NCBI RefSeq assembly: GCF_036867195.1
Contig: NZ_JBAJII010000001.1
Span: forward strand, 1,178,001-1,242,000
Length of the DNA: 64,000 nt
Direction: 5' to 3'
From: Arthrobacter sp. Soc17.1.1.1
Lineage (GTDB): Bacteria; Actinomycetota; Actinomycetes; Actinomycetales; Micrococcaceae
Shown: in pieces, positions 40,764 to 49,040 of the stretch
How the letters are laid out: every line of letters starts with the position of its first letter
How positions within the stretch are numbered: position 1 is the stretch's first letter
The notes under the pieces: generated by a model
What the model was told of the DNA's origin: nothing
Databases searched by the model: none
The model's input: only the letters and a program-made list of their open reading frames with translations
Program-made: the position numbers and the translations under genes

Positions 40764-41965
40764 TGTCCGTCCTGATCACGAACATCGGCGAACTCATGAC
40801 GCAGGACACCGACGGCGCGGTCCTCCGGGACGCCGCCGTCGTCCTCGAGGGGGAACGCATCAGCTGGATCGGTCCGGCCGCACACGCACCCGCGGCTGAC
40901 GAGGCGTACGACGCCGGCCACCGTGCCGGCCTGCCGGGCTGGGTCGACAGCCACACGCACCTCGTGTTCGCCGGCGACCGGACGGCGGAGTTCGAGGCGC
41001 GCATGGCAGGCCAGGCGTACGCGGCCGGCGGCATCGCCGTGACCGTCGGGGCGACACGCGCCACGGGGGACTACGACCTCACGCGGCTCCTGCTCGCCCG
41101 CGTCGCGGAGGCCGCGGCGGGCGGCACCACCTACCTCGAGACGAAGACGGGCTACGGCCTGGACGTCGGGCACGAGGCCCGCAGCGCGCGGATCGCCGCC
41201 GGCGTGGTGGACGAGGTCACCTACCTCGGCGCGCACCTCGTCCCGGACGGGCAGGACGCCGACGCGTACACCGACCTCGTGGCCGGCCCCATGCTCGAGG
41301 CCGTCCTGCCCCACGTGCGCTGGGCGGACGTCTTCTGCGAGAGGGGCGCCTTCACCGTGGACCAGGCGCGGCACGTGCTGGAGGCCTGCGCCGCTGCCGG
41401 CCTCGGCCTGCGCGTGCACGGCAACCAGCTCGGACCGGGCGACGGCGTCGCGCTCGCCGTGGAGCTCGGCGCCGCCAGCGTGGACCACGCCAACCACCTG
41501 ACCGACACCGACGTCGCGGCGCTCGCGGGCACCTGGTCCGGCTTCGCCGACGGAGCGGCGCCCGGCACCGTCGCGACGTGCCTGCCGGCCTGCGACCTCT
41601 CCACCCGCCAGCCGTTCCCGCCCGCGCGGAGGCTGCTCGACGCCGGCGTGCAGCTCGCCCTGGCCAGCAACTGCAACCCCGGCACGTCCTACACGAGCTC
41701 CCTGGCCTTCTGCGTCGCCACCGCCGTGCTGCAGATGGGCCTGACCGTGCACGAGGCGGTCCGCGCCGCGACGTTCGGCGGGGCCCTCGCCCTGCGCCGC
41801 CACACGGGCCACGACGCCGACGGCCGCCGCGCCGTCGGCTCGCTCGCCGTCGGGCACCGCGCCGACCTGCAGCTGCTCGACGCCCCGTCCGCCACGCACC
41901 TCGCCTACCGGCCCGGGATGCCCCTCGTGCACGCCGTCTGGAAGGCCGGCCGCCGGGTGCGCTAG
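40763..41965 (+). CDS. hutI: Imidazolonepropionase
   Basis: Hydrolyses 4-imidazolone-5-propionate to formiminoglutamate. Zn amidohydrolase of 400 residues: VDSHTHLVFAGDRTAEFEARMAG carries the HxH pair, with TYLETKTGYGLD, LRVHGNQLG, the ASVDHANHLTDTD block and LASNCNPGTSYTSSL. ATG 40763 shares its first base with the hutF stop (TGATG). It is last in the hut operon, so the order is iclR, hutU, M20 hydrolase, hutF, hutI. Confidence 0.98.
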   Translation: MSVLITNIGELMTQDTDGAVLRDAAVVLEGERISWIGPAAHAPAADEAYDAGHRAGLPGWVDSHTHLVFAGDRTAEFEARMAGQAYAAGGIAVTVGATRATGDYDLTRLLLARVAEAAAGGTTYLETKTGYGLDVGHEARSARIAAGVVDEVTYLGAHLVPDGQDADAYTDLVAGPMLEAVLPHVRWADVFCERGAFTVDQARHVLEACAAAGLGLRVHGNQLGPGDGVALAVELGAASVDHANHLTDTDVAALAGTWSGFADGAAPGTVATCLPACDLSTRQPFPPARRLLDAGVQLALASNCNPGTSYTSSLAFCVATAVLQMGLTVHEAVRAATFGGALALRRHTGHDADGRRAVGSLAVGHRADLQLLDAPSATHLAYRPGMPLVHAVWKAGRRVR

Positions 41966-42024
41966 GACCCCCCGCGGCCGGCGTCCGGCTGGGAATCCCC
42001 GGCGGCCGCTGCGAGGATAGCGCC

Positions 42025-42828
42025 ATGCCTGCCGAGCCCGCCCCCACCGCGCCGACCGCCGACCGCCCCCGCCCCGACGACGCGGCGCGCAGGCGGCGCA
42101 TCACGGCCGAGCTGCTGATCGTCTTCGGGCTCTCGCTCGGGCAGTCGGGGGTGTACGCCGTGGTGAACCTCGCCGAGAAGCTCACACGGGGGCCGCTCGC
42201 AGGGCAGACCACCACCCTGAACCCGGTGCTCAACGACCGGCAGTACTTCGACCTCGCCTACCAGCTCCTGGACATCCTCTTCGCGCTGGTGCCCGTGGCA
42301 CTCGTCCTGTTCCTGCTCGGCGGACACGGGGTGTCGGCGTTCCGGCGCCTCGGGTTCACGTTCGAGAAACCGCTGCGCACGGTCGGCTTCGGGGTGGGCC
42401 TCGCGGTGATCATCGGCGTCGGCACCCTCGGCGTGTACGCCGGCGGCCGCGCCCTCGGCATCACCACGGCCCTCGTCCCCGCCGCCCTGGATTCCTACTG
42501 GTGGACCGTCCCGGTGCTCGTCCTGTCCGCGGTGCGGCACGCGGTGCTGGAGGAGGTCATCGTGGTGGGCTACCTGTTCATCCGCCTGCGGGAGCTCGGC
42601 TGGTCCACGCCGGCCATCGTCCTCACGAGCGCCCTGGTGCGCGGCAGCTACCACCTGTACCAGGGGTTCGGGCCGTTCATCGGGAACGTCCTGATGGGGC
42701 TGCTCTTCGCCTGGTTCTACACGCGCACCCGGAGGGTCATGCCGCTCGTGATCGCCCACGCCCTCATCGACACCGCGGGGTTCGTCGGATTCGCGCTCCT
42801 CGGGCCCGCCATCGGGATCGGCGGCTGA
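42025..42828 (+). CDS. CPBP family intramembrane glutamic endopeptidase-like protein
   Basis: Multi-spanning membrane protein of 267 residues (about 7 hydrophobic segments). The CPBP (Abi) motif LEEVIVVGYLF shows the two glutamates but has Val where EExxxR members have Arg; GSYHLYQGF and IAHALIDTAG give the later histidine motifs. Members include Rce1-like proteases, but many bacterial ones have no known substrate. GAGGAT at 42012-42017 ends seven bases before the ATG, suggesting a leaderless mRNA. It lies 59 bp after hutI and is probably independent. Confidence 0.85.
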   Translation: MPAEPAPTAPTADRPRPDDAARRRRITAELLIVFGLSLGQSGVYAVVNLAEKLTRGPLAGQTTTLNPVLNDRQYFDLAYQLLDILFALVPVALVLFLLGGHGVSAFRRLGFTFEKPLRTVGFGVGLAVIIGVGTLGVYAGGRALGITTALVPAALDSYWWTVPVLVLSAVRHAVLEEVIVVGYLFIRLRELGWSTPAIVLTSALVRGSYHLYQGFGPFIGNVLMGLLFAWFYTRTRRVMPLVIAHALIDTAGFVGFALLGPAIGIGG

Positions 42829-42966
42829 ATAAGCCAAGCCTTGCTTTCCTTATTTGCGGACGTAAATCATGACTAAATTATCCCGGAATCGCGGTGTTAC
42901 CGTGAATTCATCCAGTCAGGAGCGCACGGTTCCAGCCGGGCCGCTACGGGTGAACCAGGAGGAACG
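42829..42966 (+). promoter_or_regulatory. AT-rich upstream region of the DUF1540 gene
   Basis: The base composition falls sharply at about 42835-42905 compared with the rest of the window, including TTGCGGACGTAAATC and TAAATTATCC, so it probably contains the promoter. An imperfect dyad (AA-N2-CAAGCCTTG-N2-TT, 42836-42852) sits just downstream of the CPBP stop. AGGAGGAACG provides the ribosome site for 42967. Confidence 0.4.
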
Positions 42967-43254
42967 ATGAGCGTCGTCACGAGTGTCTCCGAGTGCAGTG
43001 TCCACAACTGCTCGTTCAACCACGACGGCTGTACCGCCGTCGCCATCACGGTGTCCGGGAGCGAGGAGCACGCGTCCTGCGCCACCTTCATCGACACGTC
43101 GATCAGCGGCGGCCTCCCGAAGATGCTCGCGCATGTCGGCGCCTGCCAGCGTTCGGAGTGCTCCTTCAACCACGACCTGCTGTGCACCGCCCCCGCCGTG
43201 AAGGTGGGCCCCGGCGCCGAGGCGGCCGACTGCCTCACCTACACGCACGCCTGA
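42967..43254 (+). CDS. DUF1540 tandem Cys-rich protein
   Basis: Protein of 95 residues made of two DUF1540 units, each with four cysteines: residues 10-38 (C-x4-C-x6-C-x15-C) and about 60-90 (C-x4-C-x7-C-x15-C). The shared core ECSVHNCSFNHDGC / ECSFNHDLLC also includes a histidine. Four cysteines per unit imply metal binding, likely zinc or iron. The function is unknown; small DUF1540 proteins are widespread in actinobacteria and clostridia. Ribosome site AGGAGG is optimal. It is followed by a long terminator, so it forms a single-gene transcript. Confidence 0.88.
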   Translation: MSVVTSVSECSVHNCSFNHDGCTAVAITVSGSEEHASCATFIDTSISGGLPKMLAHVGACQRSECSFNHDLLCTAPAVKVGPGAEAADCLTYTHA

Positions 43255-43267
43255 TCCACGCACAGTC

Positions 43268-43322
43268 CGAACGCACGAGGAAGGGACCGGACGATTCGTC
43301 CGGTCCCTTCCTCGTGCGTTCG
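43268..43322. terminator. Bidirectional terminator, 27-bp perfect stem
   Basis: A perfect inverted repeat (43268-43294 with 43296-43322) lies between the convergent DUF1540 and VOC genes. The stem tip pairs to give an effective GATTC-type loop. The arrangement fits a terminator used in both directions, though the flanking T runs are weak. Confidence 0.85.
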
Positions 43323-43346
43323 ACGCGTCGGATCGGATCGCGTCGG

Positions 43347-43988
43347 TCAGATCTCGACGCGGCCGTCGGCGGTCTCGAACGTCACGGACATGATGCCCGG
43401 CGTACCCCTGGGCGCGATCCACTGCACCTGCACGCCGTCGAGCGTCTCCTCGACGTCCGTGCCGAGCCATTCCGTGACGCGCTCGGAGGACCCGGCGATG
43501 GTCAGGCAGTCCAGTTTCACCGAGGCCGGTCGGGCCTTCGAGGGGTGCAGGGGCTCCGTCCCGTCGTCCCACCGCAGCAGGTAGGGGACCTGCGGGTCGG
43601 CGATGAGGCCCTTGATGCCGATCTGCTGCCAGGTGAGCTCCTGGCCGTCGGGGAACTTGCGGTTGCCGGGGACCGCGCTGCGGCCGAGGCGCTCCTCGAA
43701 GGGTCCCAGGTCGTCCACGGCCACGCACCAGCCCATCCAGCCGCCGCCCGCCTCGGACCGGGCGCGCACGGCCTGGCCGAACGGCGCCTTGTCCGACGCG
43801 GGGTGGTTGAGGACCTCGACGACCTCGAGGTACTGGCCGTTGGCCAGCGGGAAGATCATGTTCCGGGTGCCGAAGCGGGGGTGCACACCGCCCTTCACCG
43901 GCTCCATGCCGAGCCGGGCCGAGATGCGGTCGGCCGTCGCGGCAAGTCCATCGGGTTCACAGGCGTAAGAGACGTGGTCCAGGCGCAT
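43347..43988 (-). CDS. VOC/glyoxalase-like protein
   Basis: Protein of 213 residues from the vicinal-oxygen-chelate superfamily (glyoxalase-like domain). The opening MRLDHVSYACEPDGL and the paired beta-alpha-beta modules, for example FPLANGQYLEVVEVLNHP, support the fold; the C-terminal MSVTFETADGRVEI completes the last strand. The substrate and metal are unknown. ATG 43988 follows CACACT by six bases on the minus strand, hinting at a leaderless start. It converges on the DUF1540 gene and diverges from metY. Confidence 0.85.
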   Translation of the reverse strand: MRLDHVSYACEPDGLAATADRISARLGMEPVKGGVHPRFGTRNMIFPLANGQYLEVVEVLNHPASDKAPFGQAVRARSEAGGGWMGWCVAVDDLGPFEERLGRSAVPGNRKFPDGQELTWQQIGIKGLIADPQVPYLLRWDDGTEPLHPSKARPASVKLDCLTIAGSSERVTEWLGTDVEETLDGVQVQWIAPRGTPGIMSVTFETADGRVEI

Positions 43989-44003
43989 GCCGACAGTGTG
44001 GCA

Positions 44004-44064
44004 CTAAGTGATGTACGTCTCGACTTAGGGTGTCCTTACTCCTGATCCTGCCCCTCGGAGGGGC
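44004..44064. promoter_or_regulatory. Two dyads between the VOC gene and the metY leader
   Basis: CTAAGT (44004-44009) and ACTTAG (44023-44028) form a spaced inverted repeat, and GCCCCTCGGAGGGGC (44050-44064) is a perfect 7-1-7 dyad. Either could be an operator in this divergent interval. No promoter boxes are certain. Confidence 0.35.
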
Positions 44065-44136
44065 GCTACGGGGCACACTCCTTCACGCAATGTCACACGT
44101 GTTGCCGGATCCGCCCGCATGGGTTTCCATGGATGC

Positions 44137-44245
44137 AGGTCATGAGTGCCAGCACGAAGCCCCGGCTTGCTGGCCGGCAACCCTCCAACCGCGGTGGGGT
44201 GCCCCGGGTGAGGACCAGGTGCGGCGCCACACCGGTGTCGCGCAA
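44137..44245 (+). ncRNA. SAM-IV riboswitch
   Basis: Leader RNA that senses S-adenosylmethionine and controls metY-metX. From AGGTCATGAGTGCCAGC (44137) through GCCGGCAACCCTCC and GGGGTGCCCCGGGTGA to GGACCAGG (near 44219), the conserved core matches the SAM-IV pattern as recalled. The closing stem pairs GGTC (44138-44141) with GACC (44213-44216). Downstream, GCTCCTGC (44252-44259) can pair with GCAGGAGC (44292-44299) as an expression-platform hairpin before the start at 44336. SAM-I/IV variants remain possible. Confidence 0.87.
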
Positions 44246-44335
44246 GCGCGGGCTCCTGCGGGGCCGATGCTTCCCTCGGCGGTTCCCGCCGGCAGGAGCA
44301 GCGGACGAGGAGGAGCCCCTTCGACAGGGAGCACC

Positions 44336-45652
44336 ATGTCCAACGATTGGTCCTTTGAGACACGCCAGATCCACGCCGGCCAGGTGCCGGACCCAGCCAC
44401 GGGGGCGCGTGCGCTGCCCATCTACCAGACGACGTCGTTCGTCTTCCCGAGCGCGGAGAGCGCCGCGAACCGGTTCGCGCTGACGGAGCTCGCCCCGATC
44501 TACACGCGCATCGGGAATCCCACCCAGGAGGCGGTCGAGACCAGGATCGCGAGCCTCGAGGGCGGGGTGGGGGCGCTGCTGCTCGCCTCCGGGCAGGCCG
44601 CGGAGACCTTCGCCGTCCTCAATATCGCCGAGGCCGGGGACCACATCGTGGCCAGCCCCAGCCTCTACGGCGGCACCTACAACCTCTTCAAGCACACCCT
44701 GAAGAAGTTCGGCATCGAGACCACCTTCGTGGAGGACCCGGACGACCTCGAGCAGTGGCGGGCCGCCGTCCGCCCGAACACCAAGCTGTTCTTCGGCGAG
44801 GTGGTCTCCAACCCGCGGCAGGACGTCCTCGACCTGGAGGGCATCAGCGCCGTCGCCCACGAGCACGGGCTGCCCCTGATCGTGGACAACACCCTGTCCA
44901 CGCCGTACCTGATCAGGCCGATCGAATGGGGCGCGGACATCGTGGTGCACTCCGCCACGAAGTACCTCGGCGGGCACGGCACCGCGATCGCCGGCGTGAT
45001 CGTCGACTCGGGGAACTTCGACTTCGCGCAGTACCCGGAGAGGTTCCCGGGCTTCAACACACCGGACGAGAGCTACCACGGACTCGTCTACGCACGCGAT
45101 CTCGGGGTGGGCGGCGCGCTCGGCGCCAACCTCGCGTACATCCTGAAGGCGCGGGTGCAGCTGCTGCGCGACCTCGGGTCCGCCGTCTCGCCCTTCAACG
45201 CCTTCCTCATCGGGCAGGGGCTGGAGACGCTCAGCCTGCGCCTGGAGCGCCACGTGCAGAACGCGCAGGCGGTCGCCGAATGGCTCGAGGGGCACGACGA
45301 CGTCGAGGGCGTCGCCTACGCCGGGCTCGGTTCCAGTCCCTGGTACGAGCGCGGGAAGAAGTACGGGCGCAACGGCACCGGGGCGATCGTCAGCTTCGAC
45401 ATCGCCGGCGGCCTGGAGGCGGGCAAGCGCTTCGTGGACGGCCTCGAGCTGCACTCCCACGTCGCCAACGTGGGCGACGTCCGCTCACTCGTCATCCATC
45501 CGGCGTCGACCACGCACAGCCAGCTCGGGGCGGAGGCGCAGCTCGCGGCCGGCGTGCGTCCGGGCCTCGTGCGGCTCGCCGTGGGCCTGGAGAACATCGA
45601 CGACATCCTCGCCGACCTCGACGCGGGCTTCCGCGCCGCCAAAGGAGCCTAA
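44336..45652 (+). CDS. metY: O-acetylhomoserine sulfhydrylase (aminocarboxypropyltransferase)
   Basis: PLP enzyme that makes homocysteine from O-acetylhomoserine and sulfide in methionine synthesis. Length 438 residues. Visible: TRQIHAGQVPDPATGARALP, YTRIGNPTQEAVETRIASLEGG, the PLP aspartate in PLIVDNTLSTPYL and the PLP lysine in VVHSATKYLGGHG. ATG 44336 has AGGGAG just upstream and lies inside a frame that stays open through the riboswitch, which is not coding. It is controlled by the SAM-IV leader and followed 6 bp later by metX. Confidence 0.96.
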   Translation: MSNDWSFETRQIHAGQVPDPATGARALPIYQTTSFVFPSAESAANRFALTELAPIYTRIGNPTQEAVETRIASLEGGVGALLLASGQAAETFAVLNIAEAGDHIVASPSLYGGTYNLFKHTLKKFGIETTFVEDPDDLEQWRAAVRPNTKLFFGEVVSNPRQDVLDLEGISAVAHEHGLPLIVDNTLSTPYLIRPIEWGADIVVHSATKYLGGHGTAIAGVIVDSGNFDFAQYPERFPGFNTPDESYHGLVYARDLGVGGALGANLAYILKARVQLLRDLGSAVSPFNAFLIGQGLETLSLRLERHVQNAQAVAEWLEGHDDVEGVAYAGLGSSPWYERGKKYGRNGTGAIVSFDIAGGLEAGKRFVDGLELHSHVANVGDVRSLVIHPASTTHSQLGAEAQLAAGVRPGLVRLAVGLENIDDILADLDAGFRAAKGA

Positions 45653-45658
45653 CCCTTC

Positions 45659-46846
45659 GTGACCACCTACCCTGCCGCCTACCCTGCTGCCCCGTCACAC
45701 TCCGGGATCGACGGCGGACCGTCGGGAGACGGACTGCTGCGCGTCCTGCCGATCGGGCCGCTGGCCCTGGAGACCGGGGGCGAGCTGCCCGACGTCCAGC
45801 TCGCCTACGAGACCTGGGGGCGGCTGGACCCGGACGGCTCCAACGCCGTGCTCGTGCAGCACGCCCTGACGGGCAGCTCCCACGTGGCACGCGGCGCCTC
45901 GGCGGAGGACGGCTGGTGGGACGCCCTCGTGGGCCCCGGCCGCACAGTGGACACCGACCGCTACTTCGTGGTGTCCGTCAACATGCTGGGGGGCTGCTAC
46001 GGGTCGACGGGCCCGGCCAGCCTCGCCCCCGACGGCACGCCCTGGGGATCGCGGTTCCCGTTCGTCACCATCCGCGACGCCGTGCGCGCCGAGGCCCTGC
46101 TCGCCGATCGGCTCGGCGTCGACCGCTGGCACTCCGTGATCGGCGGATCGATGGGCGGGGCACGCGCCCTCGAATGGGCACTGATGTACCCGCAGCGCGT
46201 GGAGCGGTGCGCCGTCATCGCCTGCACAGCCGCCAGCTCGGCCGAACAGATAGCGTTCGCCCAGGCGCAGCTGCAGGCCATCCGCCTCGATCCGGCGTAC
46301 CGCGGCGGGGACTACTACGACGGACCGCAGCCGGAGGCGGGCCTCGGCCTCGCCCGGCGCATCGCGCACATCACCTACCGCTCCGAGCAGGAGCTGGAAG
46401 CGCGCTTCGGCCGCGCGGAGCAGGACGGCGAGCAGCCTCTCGGGGCCGTCCTGCCCGCCGGCCGGGGCCGCTACCAGGTGGAGAGCTACCTCGACCACCA
46501 GGCCGACAAGCTGGTGGAGCGCTTCGACGCCAACAGCTACGTGGTGCTGACCGAGGCGCTCATGAGCCACGATGCGGCGCGCGGGCGCGGCAGCCTCGAC
46601 GGCGCCCTGGCTGCGGCGACGGCCCGGTTCTTCGTCGCGGCCGTGGACACCGACCGGCTGTACTTCCCCGAGCAGTCGCGGCGCCTGGCCGCCGGGCTGC
46701 CCGGCGACGTGCCCGTCCACCTGATCTCCTCGGCCGTGGGCCACGACGCCTTCCTCACGCAGATCCACCAGGTCGACGACGAGCTCCGCGCCGCCTTCTA
46801 CCCGGAGGCGGATCTGTCGGTTGGGTTTCCTCCGGCAGCCACCTAG
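45659..46846 (+). CDS. metX: Homoserine O-acetyltransferase
   Basis: Acetylates L-homoserine with acetyl-CoA, giving the substrate for MetY. Alpha/beta-hydrolase fold, 395 residues. Motifs: LTGSSHVARG, VNMLGGCYGSTGP, the nucleophile GGSMGGARALEW and the late HDAFL histidine (SSAVGHDAFL). GTG 45659 lies 6 bp after the metY stop in an operon under one riboswitch, so methionine or SAM excess should shut off both steps. Confidence 0.96.
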   Translation: MTTYPAAYPAAPSHSGIDGGPSGDGLLRVLPIGPLALETGGELPDVQLAYETWGRLDPDGSNAVLVQHALTGSSHVARGASAEDGWWDALVGPGRTVDTDRYFVVSVNMLGGCYGSTGPASLAPDGTPWGSRFPFVTIRDAVRAEALLADRLGVDRWHSVIGGSMGGARALEWALMYPQRVERCAVIACTAASSAEQIAFAQAQLQAIRLDPAYRGGDYYDGPQPEAGLGLARRIAHITYRSEQELEARFGRAEQDGEQPLGAVLPAGRGRYQVESYLDHQADKLVERFDANSYVVLTEALMSHDAARGRGSLDGALAAATARFFVAAVDTDRLYFPEQSRRLAAGLPGDVPVHLISSAVGHDAFLTQIHQVDDELRAAFYPEADLSVGFPPAAT

Positions 46847-46927
46847 GCTGGGAGCTAAGCCTGCTTACGAAGTGGCGGGCATGTCCGGGGCATCCGCCGC
46901 GGACCCTTTCGACGCGAGGAGCTGTTC

Positions 46928-47170
46928 GTGGAACTGAGCACCATCGGCTGGAACCAGGAAGCACGCGACAAGATCCTGCTGGACTCCGACCGCGCCCTGC
47001 AGGGTGCGGTCCGCGAGGCCGTGGAGACCATGGGAGGGAAGTCGCGCGACGAGGTCTACGAGTTCCTCTTCCAGAAACTGCAGCCGCAGTTCGTGGACTT
47101 CAAGCCCGGGCCCGACCTCAGCGCCTGCGCCGACGCGGTGGCGAACGGCGAGGTCTCGCTCGACGCCTGA
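46928..47170 (+). CDS. Hypothetical conserved small protein
   Basis: Protein of 80 residues, mostly helical, acidic, without membrane segments or metal motifs. A central WNQEARDKILLDSDRALQGA and FKPGPDLSACADAVANGEV give no known family match. Start GTG 46928 follows GAGGAGC at 46917-46923. It lies 81 bp after metX and seems to be a separate gene. Codon bias matches its neighbours, so it is probably real. Confidence 0.65.
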   Translation: MELSTIGWNQEARDKILLDSDRALQGAVREAVETMGGKSRDEVYEFLFQKLQPQFVDFKPGPDLSACADAVANGEVSLDA

Positions 47171-47276
47171 CCGTCCGCAGGGCGTCGACCCCTGGCCCCC
47201 GGGACTGTGGGGAACGGCCGACCGACACTGCTCGGCGCGGCCGTTCACCGCGGTCCCGCGCCGTCATCGGGCAGCC

Positions 47277-47322
47277 GACCGGTCGCTGACCGGCAGCTGA
47301 CCGGTCGCTGACCGGTTGCTGA
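47277..47322. repeat. 11-bp tandem repeat, four copies
   Basis: GACCGGTCGCT-like units lie at 47277, 47288, 47299 and 47310, with one or two base changes between copies. They sit in the 170-bp gap after the small gene and before the convergent SGNH gene. The rest of that gap holds no other feature. Confidence 0.85.
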
Positions 47323-47340
47323 GTTGCGGCCGGCCGGCGG

Positions 47341-48222
47341 TCAGTCTGCGGCGCCCGGCGGCATGCCCGGCCCGAAGATCGGTACGGGCTCGGGGCGCTT
47401 GGCGAGCACGCCGTCGCCCGACGACTGGTGGCGCAGCCGCCGGAGCACCCACGGCACGAAGTACTCGCGGGCCCACACGAGGTCCTCCGCCCGGGCCGCA
47501 CGCCACGTCCGGGCCGGGAGGTCCTTGAGCTGGAGCGGTTCGAGCGTGTGCCGCACCGCGAGGGTGTCCAGCACCATCGCGGCGATGGTGTGGTGGCCGA
47601 GCGGCGCGAAGTGCAGGCGGTCGGAGGACCACATCTGCGGGCTCTCGAGCTGCCGCAGCGCCCACAGGTCGGCGATGACCGCCTCGTGGCGGGACGCCAC
47701 CGTGCGCAGGTTCTCGTTGTAGATGGCGGTCTTCGAGCGGATGCTGCCCAGCGCCGTCTCGCGGACGTCCGGCCCCGTGAAGAGCACCACGGTGGCGCCC
47801 GTGGAGGCGAGGGTCGCGACGACGGCGTCGAGCTTCTCCGCCAGCACGTCGGGGTCACCGCCGGGCCTGAGCAGGTCGTTCCCGCCGGCCGAGATGGTCA
47901 CCAGGTCGGGGTGCAGGGCCAGGGCGGGTTCCACCTGCTGGTCGATGATCTGCTGCAGCAGGCGTCCGCGGACCGCGAGATTCGCGTAGGCGAAATCGTC
48001 CTGCCCCCGGGCGAGCTCCTCCGCGACCCGGTCGGCCCAGCCGCGATTGCCGCCGATGCTCCCGGGGTTCGGGTCGCCGATGCCCTCCGTGAAGGAGTCG
48101 CCGAGGGCGGCGTAGCGGTGCCAGGGGTGCGGCTCCGAGTGGAGGGTCGGGTCGATCATCGGCCCGTTCGGGATCGGGTCGCTCGCCTCCGGCAGGGGAG
48201 TCTCTGCGCTGGGTGGGGTCAC
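47341..48222 (-). CDS. SGNH/GDSL-type hydrolase
   Basis: Lipase/esterase-type hydrolase of 293 residues with the SGNH blocks: block I catalytic serine in ALGDSFTEGIGDP, block III in ISAGGNDLLRPGG and block V Asp-His in SDRLHFAPLGHH. No signal peptide is seen, so it acts in the cytoplasm unless a longer start is used. GTG 48222 is preferred: AACAAT ends six bases upstream on the minus strand (leaderless pattern). The frame stays open further but would overlap the divergent esterase gene. Confidence 0.88.
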   Translation of the reverse strand: MTPPSAETPLPEASDPIPNGPMIDPTLHSEPHPWHRYAALGDSFTEGIGDPNPGSIGGNRGWADRVAEELARGQDDFAYANLAVRGRLLQQIIDQQVEPALALHPDLVTISAGGNDLLRPGGDPDVLAEKLDAVVATLASTGATVVLFTGPDVRETALGSIRSKTAIYNENLRTVASRHEAVIADLWALRQLESPQMWSSDRLHFAPLGHHTIAAMVLDTLAVRHTLEPLQLKDLPARTWRAARAEDLVWAREYFVPWVLRRLRHQSSGDGVLAKRPEPVPIFGPGMPPGAAD

Positions 48223-48328
48223 CGGGACATTGTTGCAACTGGGGCCGCGGCGCGCCAACGGATCCGGCACGCCGACCCGGTCGCCCCCGCCGCCGGGCGC
48301 CGGCACGGACCGTGCCAGAATGGGAATC

Positions 48329-49009
48329 ATGACTGACACCGCCCGCGGCACGGCTGCACCCCCCGTCGGCTCCTGGGATCCGGTGGTCCTCTGGTCGAAG
48401 CCCGAGCCCGAGCGGGAGGGCACACCCCTGCTCCTGCTGTTCCACGGGTACATGGCCGACGAGAAGGACCTGATGGGCCTCACCGACCACCTGCCGGCCG
48501 AGTTCACCGTGGCATCGGTGCGGGCCCCCCTGGCCGCGGACCCCGGCTTCTCCTGGTTCCCGCTGGCGCGCGAGGACGACTACTCGGTGGACCGTGTGGT
48601 GGAGAGCGTCGGCGCCGTCTCCCGATGGCTGGACACCGTCCGCGGCAACCACTCGAGCGTCAGCATCCTCGGCTTCTCGCAGGGCATGGGCGTCGCGACG
48701 TCGCTGCTGCGGCACCGGCCGGCGGACTTCGCGTGCGTCGTGGGGCTCTCGGGCTTCGCCGTCCCCGCCGAGGGCCACGCCTTCTTCCGCGACGACGAGG
48801 CCGCGGCCGCGCGGACGCCGTTCTTCTGGGGGAGAGACCAGGAGGATCCCGTCATCGCGCCCGAGATGATCGAGTTCACGCACGCCTGGCTGGTGAAGCA
48901 CACCACGCTGACCAAGATCCTCTACCCCAACATGTTCCACAGCATCAACCCGCAGGAGCTCATGCACGTCCGCGAGTTCCTGAGCATGACGGTCCTCGGC
49001 CGACGCTGA
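48329..49009 (+). CDS. Alpha/beta-hydrolase, phospholipase/carboxylesterase type
   Basis: Esterase of 226 residues. Motifs: LLLFHGYMADEKDL (oxyanion region), catalytic serine in ILGFSQGMGV, aspartate in DQEDPVIAPE and histidine in PNMFHSINPQE. The family includes lysophospholipases and carboxylesterases; the substrate is open. CAGAAT at 48316-48321 ends seven bases before the ATG (leaderless pattern). Divergent from the SGNH gene, with the shared interval of 106 bp. Confidence 0.87.
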   Translation: MTDTARGTAAPPVGSWDPVVLWSKPEPEREGTPLLLLFHGYMADEKDLMGLTDHLPAEFTVASVRAPLAADPGFSWFPLAREDDYSVDRVVESVGAVSRWLDTVRGNHSSVSILGFSQGMGVATSLLRHRPADFACVVGLSGFAVPAEGHAFFRDDEAAAARTPFFWGRDQEDPVIAPEMIEFTHAWLVKHTTLTKILYPNMFHSINPQELMHVREFLSMTVLGRR

Positions 49010-49040
49010 CCGGCCGGCAGGACGCGCGGCCGACGGGGCG

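Noticed and set aside
42829-42966. Possible iron-regulator (DtxR/IdeR) box before the DUF1540 gene
   Set aside because: The dyad has CAAGCCTTG at its core, which does not fit the TTAGGTTAG-type half-site; support is too weak.
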